This document shows, piece by piece, positions 33,797 through 40,134 of a DNA stretch of 48,510 nucleotides. The position numbers and the translations under genes were made by a program. How positions within the stretch are numbered: the stretch's first letter is position 1; each line of letters opens with the position of its first letter. Source of the DNA: a virus; IMG/VR virus record IMGVR_UViG_3300009788_000034, positions 1 through 48,510 of that record; one strand, given 5' to 3'. The notes under the pieces were generated by a model. The model saw only the letters and a program-made list of their open reading frames with translations, searched no databases and was not told where the DNA came from.

Positions 33797-34234
33797 TCAT
33801 ACAGCAAGCGTGGTCTGGCCAATCTTCCAAGTTGCCGCCTGGTCAGCTACCGCGCGAAGCCCAGACGCCAGCGCGAGATCCGCGTCGCCGCTGATGGCCA
33901 CACGTTCATTGTACGCCTCTGCGAACTGCAGGAAGATGTCACCGTGACAAGGGGCTGGTGCGCAGACGCACACCATGCCAGCAGACCAGGATGCTGCCAT
34001 GAGCACGTCGTGTTGGAAGTCCCCCTCGTTTTTCAACCGGCGATAGAAGTGACGGGCCGCGCACACGAGTGCAGCCGTCCCGTCACTGTCGCGTGTGTGG
34101 ATCACTCCGCAGATGGGGCATGGTTTGCCCAAGGCGATGGGGTTGCCGAGTGGACCGGGGCGGGTAATCGAGTCTCGACGAGGCAGATCACCCGGCATCG
34201 GGCCGAGGTCTGTCTCGATACGGCAAACGACCAT
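33797..34234 (-). CDS. Hypothetical zinc-motif protein, 145 aa
   Basis: Near residue 39 CPICGVIHTRDSDGTAALVC suggests a small zinc site, followed by HFYRRLKNEGDF and an Ala-rich helical half. ATG 34234 is chosen; GTG 34243 in frame is an alternative. The start lies at the end of the 58-bp repeat copy at 34233-34290. Function unknown. Confidence 0.65.
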   Translation of the reverse strand: MVVCRIETDLGPMPGDLPRRDSITRPGPLGNPIALGKPCPICGVIHTRDSDGTAALVCAARHFYRRLKNEGDFQHDVLMAASWSAGMVCVCAPAPCHGDIFLQFAEAYNERVAISGDADLALASGLRAVADQAATWKIGQTTLAV

Positions 34235-34290
34235 CCAGCCCACGAGGGCGAACGTATAACCAGGCCCGTTGCGGTGCCCGGACTACCTTG
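34233..34290. repeat. 58-bp dispersed repeat, copy 2
   Basis: Matches 32991-33048 at 53 of 58 bases. It ends at the start codon of the minus gene 33797-34234, so here it forms the untranslated leader or promoter of that gene. Confidence 0.85.
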
Positions 34291-34430
34291 CTCGATGCCA
34301 TCCCCTCCCTGTGTAGACCCGTAGGTCCTCGCCCGTTGTCGGGCTTCCTGCCTGGACAGTGTCACAGGGGATAGGTAGGATGGATTCGTCAACAAAGCCC
34401 CGCGAGCCTATGGCAACTCGCCCGCCCTCG
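34291..34430 (-). other. Gene-free leader with stem structures
   Basis: On the minus strand, TTGACG (34396-34391) and CCCTGT lie 17 bases apart. The transcript that follows contains GCCCG-ACAA-CGGGC (34333-34346) enclosed by an interrupted pairing of CCCCTGTG with CACAG-GGAGGGG. No gene is seen. It may be a structured 5' leader for the gene at 33797-34234. Confidence 0.4.
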
Positions 34431-34745
34431 TCAAGGGTCTGAGCCGGTCACGAGACCGGGGTAGGACTTCGAGCCCCTGCTCTCGAGTGGGGGCTTGGTG
34501 GTTTCGGCCAGGATGGCTCGGACTTCCATATCGATCTCGTCAGAGAATTCTTTGGACTGCCTCTGCTCTTCTGCCGTGAGCCAACGAGTGACGAAGCGCG
34601 GCGACCTCCACTGCGGCGGTCGGTATTCCAGGCGGTCCACCGTCCGTTGGATATCGGGACGATCGAGCTGTTGCTGTATCAGAGGGATCTCGTCGGGTGG
34701 GGGGAGGTTGCGCATCCACGCGCGCATGGCGGTTTCTGAGAGCAT
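34431..34745 (-). CDS. Hypothetical regulatory-region protein, 104 aa
   Basis: Helical, acidic and basic mixed sequence (RWLTAEEQRQSKEFSDEIDM) with no Cys; it ends with ETTKPPLESRGSKS, echoing the ETTN-peptide encoded by a DNA repeat in neighbouring genes. ATG 34745 is eight bases after the -10 of a TTGACG promoter. Divergent from the HTH gene at 34876, it might be an antagonist or immunity partner. No family recognised. Confidence 0.6.
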   Translation of the reverse strand: MLSETAMRAWMRNLPPPDEIPLIQQQLDRPDIQRTVDRLEYRPPQWRSPRFVTRWLTAEEQRQSKEFSDEIDMEVRAILAETTKPPLESRGSKSYPGLVTGSDP

Positions 34746-34753
34746 GGCAACGA

Positions 34754-34782
34754 GCATGGCGCGCGCAGCTCTTGCCCGTCAA
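34754..34782 (-). promoter_or_regulatory. TTGACG promoter, minus side of divergent pair
   Basis: TTGACG (34782-34777), 17 bases, CCATGC (34759-34754), then eight bases to the ATG at 34745. Together with the plus promoter at 34841-34869 it forms a divergent control region of about 60 bases, a natural place for repressor operators. Confidence 0.5.
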
Positions 34783-34840
34783 GAGTCCGCCACCCTCGGG
34801 TTGCGCTCAGGGGTACTCCCCCTGGCTGCCGGTTTCGGGC

Positions 34841-34869
34841 TTGACGTGGCCACGCCTTGTCACCATGAT
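34841..34869 (+). promoter_or_regulatory. Leaderless promoter of second HTH gene
   Basis: TTGACG (34841-34846), 17 bases, CATGAT (34864-34869), six bases, ATG 34876. A 29-base repeat (34808-34836, 26 of 29 identical to 32638-32666) ends just before the -35 and contains the near-palindrome AGGGGTACTCCCCCT, a possible operator. Confidence 0.6.
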
Positions 34870-34875
34870 GGCGTC

Positions 34876-35226
34876 ATGTATGACCTGACGAGAACACTAC
34901 GAGAACTCGAAATCACACAGACCGAGCTGGCGACAACGATGGAAGTGCCACCAAACTCGATTGCCCAGTGGTGCACCGGCAACCGCACCCCCTCACTCCA
35001 GAACGCGATGGCAATCACGGACGCTTTGGGCATCACGCTCGATGAGCTGGTCGGCCACCCGTCCACGAACGGTGCGGAGATGTCTCCCGCGTACCATGAC
35101 GGATATGACGTCGGCTATCGCGGGAGTGCCAATCCAAACAAGCATGGCACAGAAGAGTGGGGGGCATGGATTCGCGGAAATCGCCTCGGGCGGCAAGCCC
35201 GTAAGGAATCGCAGCTCCCCAGATAG
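34876..35226 (+). CDS. Cro/CI-type HTH regulator, 116 aa
   Basis: Residues 1-60 are an XRE helix-turn-helix: LRELEITQTELATTMEVPPN then SIAQWCTGNRTPSLQNAMAI, then LGITLDELVG. The C-terminal 50 residues are Gly/Asn-rich with no known dimerisation or protease-like domain. It has the leaderless start geometry shared by the other regulators. With the minus-strand HTH gene at 33476-33721 it could form a CI/Cro-like switch, though they are not immediate divergent neighbours. Confidence 0.88.
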   Translation: MYDLTRTLRELEITQTELATTMEVPPNSIAQWCTGNRTPSLQNAMAITDALGITLDELVGHPSTNGAEMSPAYHDGYDVGYRGSANPNKHGTEEWGAWIRGNRLGRQARKESQLPR

Positions 35227-35475
35227 ACACCTCACGATCCCCCGGTCAGCCGACACGCCGCCCGACACGCCCCGTCCTCTCGGGGCGTTCGTGGTTTCGG
35301 GTGTCGGTGGGGCCAACTCCAGGGCGAGGGAGCTTTCTGCTCGTGGGCTCACGGCCCGCACACCAGCGCTCTGCAGCGCGCCCGCTCCTACAATGGGAAC
35401 GGTCGGCTCGTCGAACCAGCCGACGGTGTGCGAGGCATCAACCCACGAACGCCCGGGTAGCCGTGCCACCTCCAT
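34993..35475 (-). CDS. Doubtful 160-aa ORF antisense to HTH gene
   Basis: ATG 35475 overlaps the stop of the preceding gene (TGATG), and the first about 80 residues (MEVARLPGRSWVDASHTVGW onward) look translated. The frame then runs 234 bases into the opposite strand of the HTH gene, where it is probably a shadow. It includes the repeat-coded ETTNAPRGRG. The gene may have lost its original stop through repeat recombination. Low confidence for the 3' part. Confidence 0.4.
   Translation of the reverse strand: MEVARLPGRSWVDASHTVGWFDEPTVPIVGAGALQSAGVRAVSPRAESSLALELAPPTPETTNAPRGRGVSGGVSADRGIVRCLSGELRFLTGLPPEAISANPCPPLFCAMLVWIGTPAIADVISVMVRGRHLRTVRGRVADQLIERDAQSVRDCHRVLE
35287..35300. repeat. GTTCGTGGTTTCGG dispersed 14-mer (one of four)
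   Basis: Exact copies lie at 33225-33238, 33781-33794, 35287-35300 and 35484-35497, all in the same orientation, with a weaker copy at 34494-34507. Copies at 33225 and 35287 are preceded by a shared GC-rich hairpin, GCCCCG-TCCTCT-CGGGG. They fall at or near the 3' ends of minus-strand genes. Confidence 0.85.
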
Positions 35476-35816
35476 CAGGGGGCGTTCGTGGTTTCGGGGG
35501 ACACCTCGAGCAGCGAGGACAGCGATTCGATGTCCATGACAACGAACAGTGGGCGCATTCCCAGCGCGCGAGCACCACCCACAAAGCACGACCGGCACAA
35601 CAGGCCAGCGCCGCCAAGGGAGACACCGGTGAGATGGCGATACACCTCGTCCCATTGCTCGTGCGCCCACCAGGAGTGTCGCACACGTCCACCGCAGTGG
35701 TCGCAGGTCTCAGCCGAATATCCGAGAACGCGGAGAAGTAGCCAGGCCCTGATGCGAGCATGAACCCGTCGCGGCCGTCGCCAACGCGTCACGGAATAGC
35801 AAAACCAGACCCTCAT
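35475..35816 (-). CDS. Conserved-looking phage zinc protein, 113 aa
   Basis: A basic N-terminus (WRRPRRVHARIRAWLLLRVL) precedes ETCDHCGGRVRHSWWAHEQW and GLLCRSCFVGGARALG: two CxxC pairs around a Trp-rich segment. This resembles small phage proteins with C-x-x-C-G, W-W-A, L-W and G-L-L-C-P-x-C-F. Probably a zinc-bound fold; role unknown. ATG 35816 is leaderless by geometry and also overlaps the upstream stop. Confidence 0.75.
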   Translation of the reverse strand: MRVWFCYSVTRWRRPRRVHARIRAWLLLRVLGYSAETCDHCGGRVRHSWWAHEQWDEVYRHLTGVSLGGAGLLCRSCFVGGARALGMRPLFVVMDIESLSSLLEVSPETTNAP

Positions 35817-36091
35817 GCGGCGAGCGTATGCCGCTCGCACCCCAGCGTCAAGCTAGTGCCTGGACTACTTCGAGCGACCCCCCCCCTCGCTGCGATCCCC
35901 CGTAGAGGCACAATGATCGCGCTGGCTTGCGCGACGGCCGAGACCTTGCCAGCCAGCTGCCGGGAAAGTGTCAGGTCGCGTACCTGCCGAGCCATGGATT
36001 CGGCGCGTTCCCTGCGCTCCACGAACTCCCGCTCACTGTCCGTCGTCAAGCGCGGCCCGAACACCTCCGACACGCACCAGCTGGCAGGCAC
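35813..36091 (-). CDS. Hypothetical helical basic protein, 92 aa
   Basis: GTG 36091 start. A helical core (TTDSEREFVERRERAESMAR) is followed by an aliphatic stretch (GKVSAVAQASAIIVPLRG). No Cys cluster apart from two single Cys. Its 3' end carries the promoter of the next gene and the stop overlaps it by ATGA. Function unknown. Confidence 0.55.
   Translation of the reverse strand: MPASWCVSEVFGPRLTTDSEREFVERRERAESMARQVRDLTLSRQLAGKVSAVAQASAIIVPLRGIAARGGVARSSPGTSLTLGCERHTLAA
35823..35851 (-). promoter_or_regulatory. Leaderless promoter inside upstream gene
   Basis: TTGACG (35851-35846), 17 bases, TACGCT (35828-35823), six bases, ATG 35816. The whole element lies within the last codons of gene 35813-36091, so the downstream gene can be made both by read-through and from its own start site. 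Confidence 0.65.
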
Positions 36092-36187
36092 CGCATAGGA
36101 CCCGACCTCTCAGAGCACTGCCGCGTCAAACCCCCTCACCGTGACGACGAGCCCTCGCCAGAGACACCGATGGGGTATGCTGTCAGT

Positions 36188-36292
36188 ATGAGGATGACAA
36201 GCTATTCGGATATCTCCACCGATATGGACGGACTCCATGGCGATCTACCCAGCAAGAACATTGCACGAGTCACCCTGACGGTTCAGCAATGA
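36188..36292 (+). CDS. 34-residue protein coupled to the receiver gene
   Basis: M-R-M-T-S-Y-S-D-I-S-T-D-M-D-G and then a helical, polar remainder ending VTLTVQQ. TATGCT (36176-36181) lies six bases before the ATG, so translation is again leaderless; no -35 was found, suggesting an activator. Its stop overlaps the receiver start by ATGA, so the two are made together and may work together. Confidence 0.65.
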   Translation: MRMTSYSDISTDMDGLHGDLPSKNIARVTLTVQQ

Positions 36293-36693
36293 TCACCATA
36301 TACGTTGTGGACGATTCGGCGACTGCGAGACAGTGGATGGCGGGAATCCTGCACGACCATCACGTGATCCAATTGGATGGCAAAGAGCAGCTCGATCGCA
36401 TGATCGATTCTCAGGGATTTCCGACCGCCATCGTCTCCGATGTCATGATGGATGGACCTCAGGGGTATGAAATAGCCCGGGAGCGTAGCGCAAGGGTGCC
36501 GGTCATATTGGTATCCGCCGTGGGGCCGGGTACACAGGAGAGTCGGGAGAGGCGTGACCAAGCACGCGTTCTCAAGGTTGCATTCGTGGCCAAGGAAAAC
36601 GCCGAACGAGACCTCGCTGGTTTGGTCAAGGGCGCTGTCAGGAAAGGGACAAGACATGTCCGTGGGTACACTGGAGACACTACCGCTCGCTGA
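36289..36693 (+). CDS. Second stand-alone CheY-like receiver, 134 aa
   Basis: Receiver pentad complete: D8-D9 in YVVDDSATAR, D51 in AIVSDVMMDG, S76 in VPVILVSA, and K102 in AFVAKEN. The domain fills residues 1-118; a short basic tail follows. There is no output domain and no kinase nearby. D8, D9 and D51 sit at the same positions as in the receiver at 2808-3164, but the rest differs a lot, so they are not recent duplicates. It may intercept host two-component signalling, for example motility or stress control. Confidence 0.92.
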   Translation: MITIYVVDDSATARQWMAGILHDHHVIQLDGKEQLDRMIDSQGFPTAIVSDVMMDGPQGYEIARERSARVPVILVSAVGPGTQESRERRDQARVLKVAFVAKENAERDLAGLVKGAVRKGTRHVRGYTGDTTAR

Positions 36694-36727
36694 ACTTTCG
36701 GCCCTGGGATTCGTCCTGGGGCTTTAA
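36656..36727 (+). CDS. 23-residue hydrophobic peptide overlapping receiver end
   Basis: ATG 36656 follows GGAAAGG with good spacing; the peptide is M-S-V-G-T then LETLPLAELSALGFVLGL. Its stop lies in the tail of a terminator. It could be a third product of the receiver operon, or chance. Confidence 0.4.
   Translation: MSVGTLETLPLAELSALGFVLGL
36702..36727 (+). terminator. Terminator with UUCG loop after receiver operon
   Basis: CCCTGGGA pairs with TCCTGGGG (two G-U pairs) around TTCG, followed by CTTTAA. The short U-tract makes it moderate. It separates the plus-strand receiver operon from the convergent minus-strand operon ending at 36776. Confidence 0.6.
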
Positions 36728-36775
36728 CCGCCAACCACGGCACGGAGAGCGCCGCGCGGCCGGGTGACGGTTGAA

Positions 36776-37063
36776 TCACAGTAGCTCCAACTGGCCGCGT
36801 TCCAGTTCGTCTGGAACAAGCTGTCCCTCGTCATGTCGCAACTTGTTGACCAGCGCGAAGTCGTTCTTCTCGTAGATCAGATCGCCATTTCGCACTCGGT
36901 AATACCTCGCGCCAGGTGTTTGGCCACCGGAAAATCGTGCTCGCAAGACCATCGCCGAGCCCCGTCCCCGCCGCATGGGGTATCTCCACCCGACGAGAAG
37001 AACAGGCATGGTGGACCGGTCACTGTCCCACCGGTATTTCATGGCGCGATCAGACTGAGTCAT
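36776..37063 (-). CDS. Hypothetical basic protein, 95 aa
   Basis: ATG 37063 lies 14 bases inside the previous gene; an internal Met at residue 8 is an alternative. Beta-rich, basic N-terminal part (STMPVLLVGWRYPMRRGRGS), then YYRVRNGDLIYEK, and an acidic C-terminus. Last gene of the five-gene minus operon driven by the promoter at 38115-38141. Confidence 0.65.
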   Translation of the reverse strand: MTQSDRAMKYRWDSDRSTMPVLLVGWRYPMRRGRGSAMVLRARFSGGQTPGARYYRVRNGDLIYEKNDFALVNKLRHDEGQLVPDELERGQLELL

Positions 37064-37352
37064 CGTCACGGACCCTCTTCGGAATAGATGGTGGCTGGTC
37101 ACTCCACGGTGCCCACTCGCTGTAGCCATTGCTGGCGTGACGCTCCATCTGGTCCGGGCGACGCTTGACGGGGCTGCACCCAGTGCGGTTGTGCATCTGC
37201 CAGAAGTCCGGGCGCCCTGGCCATAGACCGATGGCATGCACCACCTTGATCCACCTGCCCACGGTGGCGCTGTAGTACCAGAGGCGCCCACCAGCCATGG
37301 GCAGACCGCGGAGGTCGTACTCGAGAGGAGTATGGGGTTCGATGACGCTCAT
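37050..37352 (-). CDS. Hypothetical Trp-rich protein, 100 aa
   Basis: Contains GGRLWYYSATVGRWIKVVHA, a beta/aromatic segment, then a basic polar tail. GGTGG precedes ATG 37352, which overlaps the upstream stop by ATGA. Function unknown. Confidence 0.65.
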   Translation of the reverse strand: MSVIEPHTPLEYDLRGLPMAGGRLWYYSATVGRWIKVVHAIGLWPGRPDFWQMHNRTGCSPVKRRPDQMERHASNGYSEWAPWSDQPPSIPKRVRDDDSV

Positions 37353-37477
37353 GGGGCCACCGTGTCAACAAGGTGGCACGTCTTCTTGCGCCGTCGCTTC
37401 GCGAGCCTCTTGCGGCGCTTGGCGCAGTTCCGCTCGACCCGTCCGTGGTAGACCACCGTCGGCTTGTGCCGGTTCAT
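37349..37477 (-). CDS. Very basic 42-residue protein
   Basis: The middle is RNCAKRRKRLAKRRRKKTC, almost entirely Arg and Lys. Both ends overlap neighbours by ATGA. Such a peptide should bind nucleic acid; a role in DNA or RNA handling is inference from charge alone. Confidence 0.65.
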   Translation of the reverse strand: MNRHKPTVVYHGRVERNCAKRRKRLAKRRRKKTCHLVDTVAP

Positions 37478-37770
37478 GGCGCTACCGTCCCGATGAGTGC
37501 CTGCGCAACGAGCCAGTGCTCGATCGCCCCACCGAAGAACCGCCCGGCATACACGTCCAGGATGGCGGCGCGCTCCCCGGTCTCACCAGCGTGGACGCGC
37601 GCAGAGCGGGCATGTCCGGTGTACCCCGCGCGCAGACGCCGAAACCCCGCGACCGCGGTGCACGCCATGTGGTGGAGGCGCAACTCGGCCAGGACGCCAG
37701 CATCCGCCGAAACCGCCCAGTCCGAGTACCCCTCACGGCACAGTGGGCAGTCACCGAGCGGCCACCTCAT
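37474..37770 (-). CDS. Hypothetical zinc-like protein, 98 aa
   Basis: MRWPLGDCPLCREGYSDWAV begins with a CxxC pair; HHMAC near residues 33-37 could complete a metal site. A helical C-terminus follows. Coupled by ATGA on both sides within the minus operon. Confidence 0.7.
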   Translation of the reverse strand: MRWPLGDCPLCREGYSDWAVSADAGVLAELRLHHMACTAVAGFRRLRAGYTGHARSARVHAGETGERAAILDVYAGRFFGGAIEHWLVAQALIGTVAP

Positions 37771-38090
37771 ACCGCCACCGTCCCCGCGCAGACCACAGCG
37801 TCGATGTCGTCGAGCAGGTCCTCGGCCAGGCCGATGAGGCCATCCCCGAGCAGGGCAGTGAGCTCCGCCGCCATCGCCCTGATAGTGGGCAGCCCGGCAA
37901 GCGCGGTGAATGCCTGGCTCGCGTGGCCATGGGCAGCGGTGAGGTCGGAGGTCAGCTCGTCGCGACAGGCCGTCAGCTCGGCGCCAGCTTCCCAGACGTT
38001 CGCCACGCGGACGGTGATGCACGAGGGCGCGTGATTGATGAGCGCTGCACGACCGCAGGACTGGCACGAGACGCTGATGATGAAGGCCAT
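37767..38090 (-). CDS. Hypothetical protein with N-terminal CxxC, 107 aa
   Basis: FIISVSCQSCGRAALINHAP at the N-terminus suggests a zinc knuckle; the rest is a helical, acidic, Ala/Leu-rich domain (TALLGDGLIGLAEDLLDDID). AAGGAGA seven bases before ATG 38090 is a strong ribosome site, unlike the leaderless genes. First gene of the operon under the ECF-like promoter. Confidence 0.75.
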   Translation of the reverse strand: MAFIISVSCQSCGRAALINHAPSCITVRVANVWEAGAELTACRDELTSDLTAAHGHASQAFTALAGLPTIRAMAAELTALLGDGLIGLAEDLLDDIDAVVCAGTVAV

Positions 38091-38114
38091 GATATCTCCT
38101 TTTTCCATATAGAA

Positions 38115-38141
38115 GACGACCAACACCCCCTCGCGGTCACA
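38115..38141 (-). promoter_or_regulatory. ECF-like promoter TGTGACC-N16-CGTC (minus operon)
   Basis: TGTGACC (38141-38135), 16 bases with GGGGG, CGTC (38118-38115) followed by TTCTAT. Upstream, AAAAAGCGAC-N5-A partly matches GAGAAATCGAC upstream of the copy at 46165. It drives genes 38090 down to 36776. Confidence 0.65.
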
Positions 38142-38246
38142 ATCGCACGTCGCTTTTTGCAGGAAATCCGGAGCTCATCGATGGCGGTTCGAAAAGCTCA
38201 ATGATTCCAGGCATCTGCGATTTTGTCGTTACAAGTGCCGCCAAGA

Positions 38247-38273
38247 TGTGACCAGCGCAGGGGCTGAGTCGTC
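38247..38273 (+). promoter_or_regulatory. ECF-like promoter TGTGACC-N16-CGTC (early operon)
   Basis: TGTGACC (38247-38253), 16 bases, CGTC (38270-38273), then eight bases to ATG 38282, the same offset as at 21217. With the minus copy 100 bases away it forms a divergent early control region. The gap 38142-38246 holds no gene. Confidence 0.65.
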
Positions 38274-38281
38274 CTTTGGGT

Positions 38282-38512
38282 ATGACGAACAAGTGGCGAA
38301 GGCCATACTCGGAAATCGTTGACAAGGTCGTGCGCCAGACACTCAAACACCCTGCGTGGAACGCACGGGGTGAGCCGGAAGACTTCGTCCGACTCTGCCA
38401 CAGGGCCACTGAGGAGAACAGGACCCCACGGGGGCGGATCAGCGGCGAGGTCAGCGCGCAGCGCACGATCTCGCAGGAGATCGGCTGGTACGGGGTGGTG
38501 AGGCCGACATGA
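38282..38512 (+). CDS. First early-operon protein, 76 aa
   Basis: Basic N-terminus (MTNKWRRPYSEIVDKVVRQT), Arg-rich middle. The ATG lies eight bases after the promoter CGTC, so the message is probably leaderless. Its stop overlaps the next ATG. Possibly a small nucleic-acid-binding protein; not recognised. Confidence 0.7.
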   Translation: MTNKWRRPYSEIVDKVVRQTLKHPAWNARGEPEDFVRLCHRATEENRTPRGRISGEVSAQRTISQEIGWYGVVRPT

Positions 38513-38694
38513 TGACACCACAACCAACGTATGAATTTCGCTGGCACCCCAGCGAGGACACCGACCCGAACGCACCCTCGCAGCATCCGAGAGGAACCTA
38601 CGAGGAGGCCAACCTGTGCGCCACGGCCTACCAGGCACGGATCGATCTCATCGCGCCCGATGGCAGCGTGGTGGCGACGGTGGCTCGCGCGTGA
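38509..38694 (+). CDS. Hypothetical 61-aa early protein
   Basis: Acidic and aromatic, ending in a beta-strand pair (RIDLIAPDGSVVATVARA). Start overlaps the previous stop; the next gene begins at GTGA. Function unknown. Confidence 0.65.
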   Translation: MMTPQPTYEFRWHPSEDTDPNAPSQHPRGTYEEANLCATAYQARIDLIAPDGSVVATVARA

Positions 38695-38912
38695 AAGACG
38701 GTGATGCCAGGCGACTGGCCGAGCGTACAGCGCCCATGTCGCTGCAGGAGCAAAGGCAGATCGGGTACGCCGATGACTACGGATGCGAGCTTTGGATGGT
38801 CCCCGCGTTCATCCTCGCGCACAGCGCCCTGACGCTGCTACGCGATGGTCTGCCCGAGCAGGCAATCGCAGCGTTCGAGGGCGCGGTCAGAGTGCTGAGG
38901 GCCAGGACATGA
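38691..38912 (+). CDS. Hypothetical 73-aa helical early protein
   Basis: GTG 38691 arises from GTGA overlap. The C-terminal half (HSALTLLRDGLPEQAIAAFE then GAVRVLRA) reads like one TPR-type helical pair. Function unknown. Confidence 0.6.
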   Translation: MKDGDARRLAERTAPMSLQEQRQIGYADDYGCELWMVPAFILAHSALTLLRDGLPEQAIAAFEGAVRVLRART

Positions 38913-39169
38913 CCCTCCAGGCCTTCGTGGGCCGAACGGCGCAACTCGTGGCGGAAGCGGGCATCCCATCCGATGAGGAGTGGTGCATGTTCTGCGAGGT
39001 GGCAAGCTCACCGTCATGGCCCGAGGGTGCGACCGAGCGAGCGTTCCAACTGTTCCGTCCCGACGAACCGGACTGGACCGTCGAGCTCCGGCGATTCTGT
39101 CGAGACTTCGACCTGCGCATCCCGCCACAGGCTGCCCACCGCGGGCGAGAGCAAATGGAGCTGATATGA
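38909..39169 (+). CDS. Hypothetical 86-aa early protein
   Basis: Helical and acidic with two Cys near residue 26-30 (EEWCMFCEVA). Overlaps both neighbours by ATGA. Function unknown. Confidence 0.7.
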   Translation: MTLQAFVGRTAQLVAEAGIPSDEEWCMFCEVASSPSWPEGATERAFQLFRPDEPDWTVELRRFCRDFDLRIPPQAAHRGREQMELI

Positions 39170-40134
39170 GCCCAAACCACGCAACGACAGACATGATACC
39201 CGTCGTCGCATCGGTGCACGCAGTGGACATCGGCACACACGTGCCAGCGTCAGAGCGCCAGTACACAGGAAGCCCGATCGACCCGCCTGATAACATGCCC
39301 CATGTCTGGGACGAGCTCTGGCACGGTAGGTCGAGGCCGCGAGTCGAACACTTCACCGAATATCGAATCTGGCGGGACCGCGGGCTCCGCCTGCGAATCC
39401 GGGCAACGGCAAGCGGCCGACTGATTGGCATCTACGCCGCGGAAACAACCGGCAAGGGCACACGCAAACCACCTGCGCACGAGGACGTCGATTTGGCGGC
39501 ACAGCTGGCGAAGTGGATGACGGGCAGTGAGAGCATCCACGATGTGGAGCCACTCGTGGAGCCGGTACTGCGCTACGTCAAAGACGTTGGACTACCGACG
39601 GGGACACAAATCACCCTAGTGCATGAGAAGCGAAATGGCATAAGCTCGACACCCGCCCTCTATCACGTGGTCTACGAGGGTTTGATGAGCCTGGCCTACT
39701 TGGTCTATGCGGATAGTCATGGTGGCCCTACGCGGTTGGTCAAGCGGTCCAAGCCCGGACCGTTCGGCCAGCAAATCATCGTGGGGCAGATCTCAGCTGA
39801 GCACCTACTCGCGACGGGGAGTAAGAGCTTTCTCCCGTGGTGGCTCGACATGGGCGAGGATGACCGGAAAGGACTCGCCCAACACATCCGAAGCGCGGCT
39901 GGCGCCATCATCGATCAACCACCATCCTGGACGTGGTGGCAGGCATGGGTCGTTCGCAACCAATACACGCTCTGGTATGAGCCGCTCGGCGTTCGAGCCT
40001 GGGCTCCAGGCTTGAGGTGCTCGATACGGGCCGCTGCGAATAAATATCTGCGACCCCAACGGAACAGCCCGCCGCCCGCGACTGCAGTGCAGGGCTCTCT
40101 ATTCGACACCACCGCAGACAGGGAGATGCCATGA
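39166..40134 (+). CDS. Hypothetical 322-aa early protein
   Basis: The longest early gene without a recognised family. A helical N-terminal third is followed by an alpha/beta region with Trp clusters (FLPWWLDMGEDDRKGLAQHI, later PSWTWWQAWVVRNQYTLWYE) and a Pro/Gln-rich tail ending QGSLFDTTADREMP. QGSLF near the C-terminus resembles a sliding-clamp-binding motif (Q-x-x-L-F), which would tie it to DNA replication or repair; this is inference. Confidence 0.7.
   Translation: MSPNHATTDMIPVVASVHAVDIGTHVPASERQYTGSPIDPPDNMPHVWDELWHGRSRPRVEHFTEYRIWRDRGLRLRIRATASGRLIGIYAAETTGKGTRKPPAHEDVDLAAQLAKWMTGSESIHDVEPLVEPVLRYVKDVGLPTGTQITLVHEKRNGISSTPALYHVVYEGLMSLAYLVYADSHGGPTRLVKRSKPGPFGQQIIVGQISAEHLLATGSKSFLPWWLDMGEDDRKGLAQHIRSAAGAIIDQPPSWTWWQAWVVRNQYTLWYEPLGVRAWAPGLRCSIRAAANKYLRPQRNSPPPATAVQGSLFDTTADREMP

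Noticed and set aside
36124-36129. TTGACG on the minus strand above gene 35813-36091
   Set aside because: No acceptable -10 at 17 bases and the start codon does not fall at the family spacing; not listed as a promoter.
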